Positions 1-7,616 of a DNA stretch of 12,253 bases are shown in pieces. The position numbers and the translations under genes were made by a program. The stretch spans positions 1-12,253 of the forward strand of contig DASTRY010000021.1 of assembly GCA_035760965.1 (NCBI GenBank), in the 5' to 3' direction. Within the stretch, counting starts at the first letter, position 1. The number at the start of each line of letters is the position of its first letter. The DNA is from JADGHX01 sp035760965 (GTDB lineage: Bacteria > Pseudomonadota > Gammaproteobacteria > Steroidobacterales > Steroidobacteraceae). Below the pieces are notes generated by a model. It made no database searches, had not been told where the DNA came from, and was given only the letters and a program-made list of their open reading frames with translations.

Positions 1-1
1 G

Positions 2-1738
2 AGCGATCCGGCTTTGTGTCAGGAGGTGCGTCGGTACCTGGCGCGCTACATGCGCAACTGGGCCGTGACGGAGGCGAGCGTCGAGGCGGCGGCGACGAGC
101 GGCGCCACCCGTACGGTGCCCAACTCCTACGGACTGGACACATCCAGTGAGTGGTCGGCGTCTTTGCAGGGGTTTTGGCAGCCCTCGGATCACATGCTGT
201 TCAGCGCGGGCGCCGTCGCATACGCAGGTGAAGTCAACCCGCAGGGATCGGTGATGAGTATCGGCTGGGATCGCGCGCAGCTCGACATCGGCTATCGCGC
301 GCACTGGTTCTCGCCGGCGCCGGGAAACAGCATGCTCATCAGCACCCAGGCGCCGACAATGCCGTCGGTCACGCTGTCGAACTACGTGCCGCTCACGCGC
401 TTCGGCTTCACGTACGAGCTGTTCGCCGCCGAGATGTCGAAGTCCGACCACATCTCGTTCAACGGTGACGAGGTGAGCGGCAACCCGCGGCTCGCCGGCA
501 TTCACCTCGGCTTCGAGCCGGCGTCGGGTTGGGCCCTGGGGCTGAATCGCATCGAGGAATACGGCGGCGGCCCGCGTCCCGCGAGTCTGCGGGACCTCTT
601 CAAGGCTTTCTTCAATCCCGCGTCGTTCGACAACGAGCACCAGTTCGGCAACCAGGCGGCCTCGCTCACCAGCGCGTTCGTGTTTCCCGGCCGGGTGCCC
701 TTCACGGTGTACGTGGAGCACGCCGGCGAAGACACTTCGGATCTCAAACCGTATCTGCTCGGGAACGCGGCCCTCTCGGTGGGCATCCACTTCCCGCGGC
801 TGTGGCGGCGGTTCGACCTCACCTACGAGGTCAGCGAATGGCAGAACGCATGGTACGTCCACACCGTCTACCTCGACGGGCTTTCCAACAAAGGCCATGT
901 CATCGGTCACTGGGGCGCCGACGACCGCGTGTTCCGTGATGGCGTGGGCGCGCAGGCTCACATGGTCCGAATCGGCTACGACGCCCCCTTCGGCGGCTTG
1001 CTGGAGATGCGCCTCAGCACTCTCCAGAACGAGCACTACACGGAACCCTCCATCGGCCTGAGATACGAACGTGCGTATGACGCGCTTCTGCGGTACACGC
1101 GCCCCATCGGGGCGTTCAGCGTGGGTGCCGAGGCCTATGCGGGTCGGGACTCGTTCGGGGACAGCTTCTCCCGCATCGGCGCATTCTTTCGATACTCGGG
1201 TGACGCCTTCAGCGATGCGAGCACCTACTTTGCTGCGGACCCCAGCGGCGCCGCCGACCCGAGCGCCGAGCTCTTCGTCGAGGCTGGCATCAGCGCGAAC
1301 AAGCTGACCGTGGTGCCCACCGAGACGATCGAATTCACCGAGCGCGGCACCGGCGCCCACATCGGCCTCGGCGCGCGCCGCACGGTCTCGGACCGCAGTG
1401 ATCTCGGCGTGCGCCTCGAGCTGGATGACGTCGAAGGTCACAACCTCACCAGCGTTCGCATGATCGACTATCGCTATCGGTTCAGGAGCCCGCTCGCGCT
1501 GAGCGTGTTCCTCGGGGCCTCTCGGTACGACCTGGCGACGCCCGCTTATGGCCTCTATTTCGGCGGGGGGCTGCAATGGCGCGACATCTTGCCGGGGTGG
1601 GACGTTGGGCTCGATGTCCGGCAGGCGAAGAAGGTCGCTCGCGACCACCTGCTGCCGAGCGATCCGCAGGTGCCGCGTCGTAACGACAGCTTCTATACGG
1701 TCGACAGCTTTTCGATTTCGCTCACCCGGAGGTTCTAG
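2..1738 (+). CDS. wzi: Capsule assembly Wzi family outer-membrane protein (5' end missing)
   Basis: Wzi proteins are outer-membrane beta-barrels that help attach capsular polysaccharide to the cell surface. The frame is open to the left edge, so the true start and signal peptide lie outside the window; the TTG at position 14 is only the first start-like codon and is probably internal. About 578 residues are visible. They show alternating aromatic/polar beta-strand texture and the family-type stretch SMLISTQAPTMPSVTLSNY near residues 105-125, preceded by a DIGYRAHWFSP segment. The chain ends in SLTRRF, a terminal Phe typical of BAM-inserted barrels. E. coli Wzi is about 480 residues, so this belongs to a longer variant. 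Its stop lies only 9 bases from the stop of the convergent glycosyltransferase gene, which ties it physically to the polysaccharide cluster. Family recognition is by eye; I am fairly sure of Wzi and less sure which polymer it serves. Confidence 0.82.
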   Translation, partial: SDPALCQEVRRYLARYMRNWAVTEASVEAAATSGATRTVPNSYGLDTSSEWSASLQGFWQPSDHMLFSAGAVAYAGEVNPQGSVMSIGWDRAQLDIGYRAHWFSPAPGNSMLISTQAPTMPSVTLSNYVPLTRFGFTYELFAAEMSKSDHISFNGDEVSGNPRLAGIHLGFEPASGWALGLNRIEEYGGGPRPASLRDLFKAFFNPASFDNEHQFGNQAASLTSAFVFPGRVPFTVYVEHAGEDTSDLKPYLLGNAALSVGIHFPRLWRRFDLTYEVSEWQNAWYVHTVYLDGLSNKGHVIGHWGADDRVFRDGVGAQAHMVRIGYDAPFGGLLEMRLSTLQNEHYTEPSIGLRYERAYDALLRYTRPIGAFSVGAEAYAGRDSFGDSFSRIGAFFRYSGDAFSDASTYFAADPSGAADPSAELFVEAGISANKLTVVPTETIEFTERGTGAHIGLGARRTVSDRSDLGVRLELDDVEGHNLTSVRMIDYRYRFRSPLALSVFLGASRYDLATPAYGLYFGGGLQWRDILPGWDVGLDVRQAKKVARDHLLPSDPQVPRRNDSFYTVDSFSISLTRRF

Positions 1739-1747
1739 TATGGCCCC

Positions 1748-2605
1748 CTACTCGCCCACGTACTCCGCCCACCAGCGCTCGAACGGCGAATCCGGCGGAA
1801 ACCGCGCGTTCTTGTCCAGCACGCGCCCCGCTTCGATGAGCTGATTCCACAGATGCACCGCACGGCTGCCGTGGAACGACAGGTCCGCGCCCGCCCGCGG
1901 GCTCTCGAACAGCACGCGATGCTCCTCGTACCGCACCGGATAGAAATGCCACTGGGGCAGCGCATGCTCGGTATATCCCAAGTGCCGCGCGGCGCGTGTC
2001 AGGCCATACGGACCCGTATCGCCCCATCGCACACTCTCCCGCCCTAGCCCTTTCAGGCGTCGCTTCAACTTCGCGAACCGCACGCCGAGATCGTCATACG
2101 GCAGGATCCGATTGGGATGCTCGCAGGAGTTGGCGAGCCATTCGGCGAGCGCATCGCCCCGCGGAAGCCCGAGCACGGCGTTGTTCAGGTGGTTCGCGTC
2201 CTGCCACGCGAACACGACGGGACTCGTGTAATCGAAGGGCCGCAGGCACACCATATCGGTGTCCGCCCACAAGCCGCCGCGCGCGTGCAGTAGCCGATAC
2301 CGGAACCAGTCCGCGAAGTGCGCGACGGACTGCCGCCGCCGATGAATGAACAACTCGCTCCGCGGCAGGATCTCCGCGGCGTCCATGAGCTGCACGCCGG
2401 CAGGCACCCCGGTCGGCTCTTCGTACACGTACAGATGCACCCGGTGCCCATTGCGCATGAAGGACGTCATCGAGAGCTGCTCGATGCGGGAGAGCGCCGG
2501 GCCATACCAGAACATCTGGATCGTCGGGAGGCGCTCGTCGGCGTCGAGCGGCGCCAGCGGGCGCAAGTCGAGGTCACGTGCGGCCATGCTAGGGATCGCG
2601 CTCAT
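1748..2605 (-). CDS. DXD glycosyltransferase, Gly_transf_sug / capsular polysaccharide type
   Basis: This is a 285-residue cytoplasmic sugar transferase, probably adding one residue to a lipid-linked polysaccharide repeat unit from a nucleotide sugar. It opens with a strand like that of OCH1-type transferases (IQMFWYG, residues 29-35). It then carries the diagnostic segment ADWFRYRLLHARGG (98-111), followed by LWADTDM with the metal-binding DXD at D115/D117. No signal peptide or membrane segment is visible. I chose ATG at 2605 because it overlaps the stop of the upstream GT2 gene as ATGA, a translational-coupling arrangement. The frame stays open further upstream to 2836, but that would run through the GT2 coding sequence. 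The gene is last in the minus-strand cluster and ends 9 bases from the convergent wzi stop. Donor and acceptor cannot be read from the sequence. Confidence 0.85.
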   Translation of the reverse strand: MSAIPSMAARDLDLRPLAPLDADERLPTIQMFWYGPALSRIEQLSMTSFMRNGHRVHLYVYEEPTGVPAGVQLMDAAEILPRSELFIHRRRQSVAHFADWFRYRLLHARGGLWADTDMVCLRPFDYTSPVVFAWQDANHLNNAVLGLPRGDALAEWLANSCEHPNRILPYDDLGVRFAKLKRRLKGLGRESVRWGDTGPYGLTRAARHLGYTEHALPQWHFYPVRYEEHRVLFESPRAGADLSFHGSRAVHLWNQLIEAGRVLDKNARFPPDSPFERWWAEYVGE

Positions 2606-3438
2606 ACGTTCCAGGGCGGCCGTGCGCTTTGCGGGATACCCGTCGCGAATTCCGCGAGATGCTGATCCAGCCCGAGCTCGGAGCGCGTGCGGCGGTTTGC
2701 GAGCGTGGCGTCGAGCAGTGCATCGTTCGGATTCGCGCCTCGGGGTGCGCGAACGGGATGGTACAGGTGCGCCGCCAGCGCCGCGAAGCGCAGCTCGCGC
2801 CCACGCACGCCGCGGTGGAGGAGTCGCGCACAGCACTCCTTGTCTTCGGGTCCCCAGCCGATCATGTTCTCCTCGAAGCCGTTCACTGCGATGAGGTCGC
2901 TGCGCCAGAACCCCTGGTTGCAGCTCTTGAGGCGCGCCATCGGCACGGGCGATGGGCTGAGCCAGTGCGCGAGCCAGCGGCTGCGCAGCGCCAGATGGCG
3001 CCGGCGCAGACCGGGCGTGAAAACGTCGATGGACGTCAGCCCCCCGCGGAGCAAGCGCTGCGCACCTTCTTGCGTCGTCGGAATGCGCACACCCTGCACG
3101 AACCAGCCGGGCTTGGCCGCCTGTTCGTGATCGGCGACGAATTCCTCGTGCAGGACCATGTCGCCGTCGATCGCGATCACGTACTCCCCGCGCGACGCGG
3201 CGATGCCGCGGTTGCGCGAGCGGCCGGCGCGAAAGCCGCGATTCTCCTGCCAGAGATGATGCACCGGCACCGGCAGACGCGCGGCCCAGGAGGCCACGAC
3301 GCGCGCGGTTTCCTCACCCGAGCCGTCGTCGCAGACGATCACCTCGTCCGGCAGGCGTGTCTGCCGTGACACGCTCCTGAGCACGAGATCGAGCGCCTGG
3401 GGCCAGTTGTACGTCGTGATGATCAGCGAGATCCGCAC
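2602..3438 (-). CDS. Glycosyltransferase family 2 with C-terminal galactosyltransferase-like domain
   Basis: This is a 278-residue GT-A fold inverting glycosyltransferase. The N-terminus is the classic GT2 opening ISLIITTYN (3-11), followed by DEVIVCDDGS (31-40), the conserved NRGFRAGRSRNRGI region (66-79) and the metal-binding DGD at 91-93. The C-terminal part has CNQGFWRSDLIAVNGFEE and GWGPEDKE, with the E198-D199 pair. This pattern is known from the Glyco_transf_7C domain, where the acidic pair takes part in catalysis. The start is GTG at 3438: an in-frame TAG lies five codons upstream, so no longer form is possible, and residue 3 already begins the GT2 fold. No strong Shine-Dalgarno is visible. 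The gene follows pgi after 85 bases and overlaps the next glycosyltransferase by 4 bases. The role is inferred to be assembly of the capsule or exopolysaccharide repeat unit; the transferred sugar is unknown. Confidence 0.9.
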   Translation of the reverse strand: MRISLIITTYNWPQALDLVLRSVSRQTRLPDEVIVCDDGSGEETARVVASWAARLPVPVHHLWQENRGFRAGRSRNRGIAASRGEYVIAIDGDMVLHEEFVADHEQAAKPGWFVQGVRIPTTQEGAQRLLRGGLTSIDVFTPGLRRRHLALRSRWLAHWLSPSPVPMARLKSCNQGFWRSDLIAVNGFEENMIGWGPEDKECCARLLHRGVRGRELRFAALAAHLYHPVRAPRGANPNDALLDATLANRRTRSELGLDQHLAEFATGIPQSARPPWNV

Positions 3439-3523
3439 GTTCGTCGAGCCGCCCTACCGATGGTCACGTCGCACTCCCTCGAGCTTCATTGTGCTTCAGC
3501 TGGACACGGACACGCCGGCACGC

Positions 3524-5176
3524 TCAAGAGTTTCGTCGCCACTCGTCGATCTTGCGCAGCAAGCGCGCCACCCCCGGCGCGACCGACTGGGCACCCGCCG
3601 GATCGCGCACGGCCGGTGCGAGCTCGCTCGCAAGCTTCTTGCCCAGCTCGACTCCCCACTGGTCGAACGAATTGATGCCCCATACCACGCCCTGGGTGAA
3701 CACCTTGTGCTCGTAGAGCGCCACGAGGCGCCCGAGGGTCGCCGGGTCCAGCTTCTCGAACCCGATGATGCTGCTCGGCCGGTCCCCCGGATGCACCTTC
3801 TGCGGCACCAGGTATTGGACGCGCTCGGCCGGCAAATTCATCCGCTCCAGCTCCGCGCGCACGGCCGCCGGCGGATTGCCGGCCATGAACGCCTCGGCCT
3901 GCGCCAGGCAGTTCGCAATCGCGAGGTCCTGCTGGGGCTGATTGCTGCACGAGGACTTCGCGGGCAGCAGGAAGTCCAGCGCCGCGCGTGGCGTGCCCTG
4001 ATGCAGGAGCTGGAAGAACGAATGCTGCGCATTGTTACCGGGCTCGCCCCAGATCACTGCGGCCGTCTCGCACCCAACCGGGCTGCCGTCGAGCCGGACG
4101 GACTTGCCGTTGCTTTCCATCTCGAGCTGCTGCAAGTACGCGGGCAGGCGCTTCAAGCGATCATCGTACGGCAGGACTGCGAGCGTCGGCAGGTGACGGA
4201 AGTCGATGTTCCAGATGCCGAGCAAGCCCATCAGCGCCGGCAGATTCTGCCGCCACGGCGCCGAGCGGAAGTGCTGGTCCATCTCGTGTCCGCCGCGCAA
4301 GAACTGCATGAAATTGGCGCGCCCGATCGCGATGGCGAGCGTCACGCCGATGGACGACCACATCGAATAGCGGCCGCCGACCCAGTCCCACATCTGGAAG
4401 CGATAGTCCGGATGCACACCGAACTCGTTCATCGCCGTGTGGTTCACCGACACGGCGGCGAAGTGTTCGGGCACGGCTTTCTCGCCGAGGGTCTTGGCGA
4501 GCCACGCGCGCGCGGTGCGGGCGTTCGTCAGCGTCTCGAGCGTCGTGAAGGTCTTCGAGGCGACGATGAAGAGCGTGTTCTCGGGATTGGCGGATTCGAG
4601 CACGTCGTGCAGGCCGCAACCGTCCACGTTCGACACGAACGCGCATCGGGGACCGCGGGCGGAATACTCGCGCAGCGCTTCCACCGCCATCGCAGGTCCC
4701 AGATCGGAACCGCCGATGCCGATGTTCACGACGAGCGTGAAAGGCTTCTTCGTGCTGCCGCCGATGGCGCCACTCAGCACACCCTCCGCGAACGACAGCA
4801 TCCGCTCGCGCTCCGCGAGCACCAGCTTCTCGACTTCGGCGCCGCCGATGCCCGCGCCGGCGGGCTGACGCAGCGCCACGTGCAGCACCGCGCGATCTTC
4901 GGTGGCGTTGATGTGATCGCCTCGCCACATCGCCTCGATGCGATCTCGGAGTCGCACGGCATCCGCGAGCGCGGCGAGCTGCGTCATCGTCGGCTCGTCG
5001 ACGCGCTGGCGCGTGTAGTCGAGCAGCAGCCCGGCCGCTTCGGCGCTGAAGCGCTCGAAGCGCTTCGGGTCACCCTGCACCAGCTCGCGGGTCGCCACCG
5101 TCGCGAGCCGCGCGGCGCTCGCCTCGAGCTCTTTCCAAACGGGCGTGTCCGGTCCGGCGAGTGTGCGGGCGGCCAT
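3524..5176 (-). CDS. pgi: Glucose-6-phosphate isomerase
   Basis: Pgi interconverts glucose-6-phosphate and fructose-6-phosphate in the cytosol, feeding glycolysis or, in the other direction, nucleotide-sugar supply. At 550 residues it matches the usual bacterial length (E. coli 549). Seen features are NIGIGGSDLGP (151-161), ASKTFTTLET (207-216), the first family signature DWVGGRYSMWSSIG (264-277), MESNGK with the catalytic-base Glu354, NNAQHSFFQL with His385, and the second signature INSFDQWGVELGKK (501-514) with catalytic Lys513. All correspond to E. coli Glu355/His386/Lys514. The start is ATG at 5176, 11 bases after the stop of the sugar aminotransferase gene, so the two are very likely co-transcribed. 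Its place among polysaccharide genes is like that of gpi in Acinetobacter capsule loci. Whether the genome has a second pgi cannot be told from this window. Confidence 0.98.
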   Translation of the reverse strand: MAARTLAGPDTPVWKELEASAARLATVATRELVQGDPKRFERFSAEAAGLLLDYTRQRVDEPTMTQLAALADAVRLRDRIEAMWRGDHINATEDRAVLHVALRQPAGAGIGGAEVEKLVLAERERMLSFAEGVLSGAIGGSTKKPFTLVVNIGIGGSDLGPAMAVEALREYSARGPRCAFVSNVDGCGLHDVLESANPENTLFIVASKTFTTLETLTNARTARAWLAKTLGEKAVPEHFAAVSVNHTAMNEFGVHPDYRFQMWDWVGGRYSMWSSIGVTLAIAIGRANFMQFLRGGHEMDQHFRSAPWRQNLPALMGLLGIWNIDFRHLPTLAVLPYDDRLKRLPAYLQQLEMESNGKSVRLDGSPVGCETAAVIWGEPGNNAQHSFFQLLHQGTPRAALDFLLPAKSSCSNQPQQDLAIANCLAQAEAFMAGNPPAAVRAELERMNLPAERVQYLVPQKVHPGDRPSSIIGFEKLDPATLGRLVALYEHKVFTQGVVWGINSFDQWGVELGKKLASELAPAVRDPAGAQSVAPGVARLLRKIDEWRRNS

Positions 5177-5187
5177 GGTCGCGCTCC

Positions 5188-6387
5188 TCAGCGCCGGTAG
5201 AAGTCCGCGACGCTATCGACGACGTAACGAAGCTGCGTTTCGGTCAGCTCTGGGAAGATGGGCAGTGCGAGCGTCTCCTCGGCTGCACGCTCGGCGTGCG
5301 GGAAGTCGCCTTTGCGGTGCTTGAGATACGCGAAGCACTCCTGCATGTGCAGGGAAAGCGGGTAGTAGATCTCGGTGCCGACGCCGGCCGCCATCAAGTG
5401 TTGCCGCAGCAGGTCGCGGTCGCGCGCGCGAATCACATACTGGTTGTAGATGTGGCGCACACCGGGCGTCGCGCGCGGCGTCTCGACGGCCTTGCCCAGA
5501 TCGGCTTGCTCGAACAGCTCGTCGTAGAGCGCGGCGTTGCGCTGACGCGCTGCGCTCCACGCATCGAGATGTTTGAGCTTGATGTTCAGCACCGCCGCTT
5601 GCAGCTCGTCGATGCGGAAATTCCCGCCGATGAACGCGTGGTAGTACTTCGGCTTGCCGCCATGAACGCGCAGAATCTCGATGCGTTCCGCGAGCGCCGG
5701 GTCGTTCGTCACGCACATGCCGGCATCGCCGAACGCGCCGAGGTTCTTCGTCGGGAAGAACGAGAGGCAGCCGACATCGCCGAAGCTGCCGGCACGACCT
5801 TGGTTCGCGTCCTCGGCACCGATCGCCTGCGCCGCATCTTCGATGACCTTCAGGCCATAGCGCCGCGCGATCTGCACGAGCGGGCCGATGTCGGCCACCT
5901 GTCCGTACAGATGCACCGGCATGATCGCCTTGATCGTGCCGCCCGTGTCGCGATTGATCAGCTTGCCGTCACGCACCTCGCATTTGCGCTCGATGAACGC
6001 AGTGACCGCGGCCGGCGACAGGTTGAACGTCTCCGGATCGATGTCGCAGAACGTGGGCCGCGCGCCGGTGCGCGCGATCGTGCCGGCCGTCGCGAAGAAC
6101 GTGAACGGCGTGGTGATGACTTCATCGCCGCGGCCGATTTCGAGCGCCATGAGCGCGACGAGCAACGCGTCCGTTCCCGAAGACACGCCGATGCCGAACC
6201 GGCAATGGCAATACTTCGCAACGTTCGCCTCGAGCTCACGCGTGGCCGGGCCGAGGATGAATGCCTGGCTCGCGCACACCTTCTCGATGGCGGAGAGGAT
6301 TTCGGTCTTGAGAGGCTGGTACTGAAGCTTGAGATCGAGCAGCGGCACCTGCGTATGAGGTACCGGCTGCGGTTTGGACGCCGACAT
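5188..6387 (-). CDS. DegT/DnrJ/EryC1/StrS family PLP-dependent sugar aminotransferase
   Basis: Enzymes of this fold-type-I family transfer an amino group, usually from glutamate, onto a keto-sugar nucleotide. The protein has 399 residues. Seen motifs are ILGPATRELE (44-53), SSGTDALL (69-76, PLP phosphate binding), EDAAQAIGA (183-191, with the cofactor-ring Asp184) and SFFPTKNLGAFGDAG, whose Lys214 should form the Schiff base. The overall pattern resembles WbpE/WlbC-type 3-aminotransferases acting on UDP-3-keto-GlcNAcA. It carries an extra stretch of roughly 15 residues at about 134-149, before MPVHLYG. The start ATG at 6387 has a GGAG Shine-Dalgarno five bases upstream and a -10-like TAGAAT behind that. 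The gene is followed by pgi after 11 bases. No partner 3-oxidase or N-acetyltransferase is in the window, so the exact substrate is inferred only. Confidence 0.93.
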   Translation of the reverse strand: MSASKPQPVPHTQVPLLDLKLQYQPLKTEILSAIEKVCASQAFILGPATRELEANVAKYCHCRFGIGVSSGTDALLVALMALEIGRGDEVITTPFTFFATAGTIARTGARPTFCDIDPETFNLSPAAVTAFIERKCEVRDGKLINRDTGGTIKAIMPVHLYGQVADIGPLVQIARRYGLKVIEDAAQAIGAEDANQGRAGSFGDVGCLSFFPTKNLGAFGDAGMCVTNDPALAERIEILRVHGGKPKYYHAFIGGNFRIDELQAAVLNIKLKHLDAWSAARQRNAALYDELFEQADLGKAVETPRATPGVRHIYNQYVIRARDRDLLRQHLMAAGVGTEIYYPLSLHMQECFAYLKHRKGDFPHAERAAEETLALPIFPELTETQLRYVVDSVADFYRR

Positions 6388-6392
6388 GCCGA

Positions 6393-6396
6393 CTCC
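6393..6396 (-). promoter_or_regulatory. Ribosome binding site of the sugar aminotransferase gene
   Basis: On the minus strand GGAG precedes the ATG at 6387 with a five-base spacer (TCGGC). It supports that ATG as the real start. Confidence 0.55.
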
Positions 6397-6415
6397 GCCA
6401 ATGAGAGATGGACGG

Positions 6416-6421
6416 ATTCTA
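6416..6421 (-). promoter_or_regulatory. Candidate -10 element upstream of the aminotransferase-pgi-glycosyltransferase group
   Basis: On the minus strand the hexamer TAGAAT (one mismatch from TATAAT) sits about 28 bases before the aminotransferase ATG, giving a leader of roughly 20 bases. It lies in the only long gap (186 bases) inside the polysaccharide cluster. No good -35 box is visible at 16-18 bases, so the promoter would be weak or activator-dependent. The call rests on one hexamer plus its position. Confidence 0.3.
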
Positions 6422-6574
6422 GCGAACCGCGCGCGGACTTACCCGAGCGTGTGCAGGCGTCGGCGGCGCAGCGTGTCGCCCTATTTTCCGGCTTGGCAAC
6501 GTCTGATTAGCAGTCCGGCAGGCTACGGCTTGTCTTGCATGACGGGCCCTGCGGTGGCTCGCGCGCCGGCTGTG

Positions 6575-7588
6575 TCAGCGCGCCTGTTTGTAGTACTCCA
6601 GGTACCACTCGACGAACTTGCGCACGCCCACTTCGACGGGGGTGGCCGGCCGGTAGCCGACATCGCTCACGAGATCGTCGATGTTCGCACTGGTTTCGGG
6701 CACATCGCCGAGCTGCAACGGCAGCATGTTCTTCTCGGCCTTGCGGCCGAGGCATTCCTCGAGCACCTCGATGTAGCGCATCAGCTCCACCGGCCGATTG
6801 TTTCCGATGTTGTAGATGCGGAACGGCGCGCTGCTCGTTGCCGGGTCCGGGTTGTTGCTGTCCCAAGTCGGATCGGGCTGCGCGATGCGATCCATCGCGC
6901 GCACGACGCCCTCCGCGATGTCGTCGACGAAGGTGAAGTCGCGCTTGTGATGGCCGTGGTTGAACACGTCGATCGGCTTGCCGGCGAGGATGTTGCGCGT
7001 GAACAGGAACAGAGCCATGTCCGGCCGGCCCCACGGGCCGTAGACGGTGAAGAAGCGCAGTCCGGTCGTCGGCAGCTTGAACAGAGCCGAGAAGTTGTGC
7101 GCCATCAGCTCATTGGCCCGCTTCGTGGCCGCGTACAGCGAGAGCGGATGATCCGCGATCTTGTGCGGCGAGAACGGCATGTTGGTGTTCGCGCCGTACA
7201 CGGAGCTCGTGGACGCATAGACGAGATGCTCCACGTTGTTGTGGCGACACCCCTCGAGCACGTTCAGCGTGCCCGTGACGTTGCTGTGAACATACGCGTG
7301 CGGCACGTCGATCGAATATCGCACGCCCGCCTGAGCAGCCAGGTGCACGACGCGCTGGAATTTCTCGCGCGCGAACAGCTCGGCCATCCCCTGCTGGTCG
7401 CCGAGGTCGAGCTTCACGAAGCGGAAGCCTGGCGTCTTCTCGAGCTGCGCGAGACGCGCCTTCTTCAGCGTGACGTCGTAGTACTCGTTGAGATTGTCGA
7501 GACCGACGACTTCCTCGCCGCGCGCCAGCAGCTTCTTGGCCGTATGGAACCCGATGAATCCGGCAGCGCCCGTGACGAGGATCTTCAT
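6575..7588 (-). CDS. NAD-dependent epimerase, UDP-glucuronate 4-epimerase (CapI/LpsL) type
   Basis: This is an extended short-chain dehydrogenase/reductase of 337 residues, predicted to invert C4 of a UDP-uronic acid in the cytosol. Seen features are the Rossmann motif GAAGFIG (7-13), GLDNLNEYYDV (29-39, typical of the UDP-GlcA epimerase subgroup), the conserved HLAAQAGVRYSI (82-93), STSSVYG (126-132) with the catalytic Ser, and YAATK with Tyr152/Lys156. These are followed by LRFFTVYGPWGRPDMA and the DFTFVDDI segment. Length and motifs are full and intact. The start ATG at 7588 lies 28 bases after the stop of the dehydrogenase gene, so the two are likely one operon. The family assignment says UDP-GlcA to UDP-GalA. 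The neighbouring dehydrogenase makes N-acetylated uronic acids, so the physiological substrate may instead be UDP-GlcNAcA (inference). Confidence 0.92.
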   Translation of the reverse strand: MKILVTGAAGFIGFHTAKKLLARGEEVVGLDNLNEYYDVTLKKARLAQLEKTPGFRFVKLDLGDQQGMAELFAREKFQRVVHLAAQAGVRYSIDVPHAYVHSNVTGTLNVLEGCRHNNVEHLVYASTSSVYGANTNMPFSPHKIADHPLSLYAATKRANELMAHNFSALFKLPTTGLRFFTVYGPWGRPDMALFLFTRNILAGKPIDVFNHGHHKRDFTFVDDIAEGVVRAMDRIAQPDPTWDSNNPDPATSSAPFRIYNIGNNRPVELMRYIEVLEECLGRKAEKNMLPLQLGDVPETSANIDDLVSDVGYRPATPVEVGVRKFVEWYLEYYKQAR

Positions 7589-7616
7589 GTCGCTCTATGC
7601 CGCTCCGCTTGCGTGA

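Noticed and set aside
2606..2836. An N-terminal extension of the DXD glycosyltransferase starting at 2836.
   Set aside because: It would overlap the GT2 coding sequence by over 230 bases, and its translation is Arg/Ala/Pro-rich without family similarity. The ATGA overlap at 2605 is a better start.
6561..6583. A possible terminator after the epimerase (GCGCGC arms around 11 bases).
   Set aside because: The arms are self-complementary GC runs, the stem overlaps the stop codon, and there is no U-tract.
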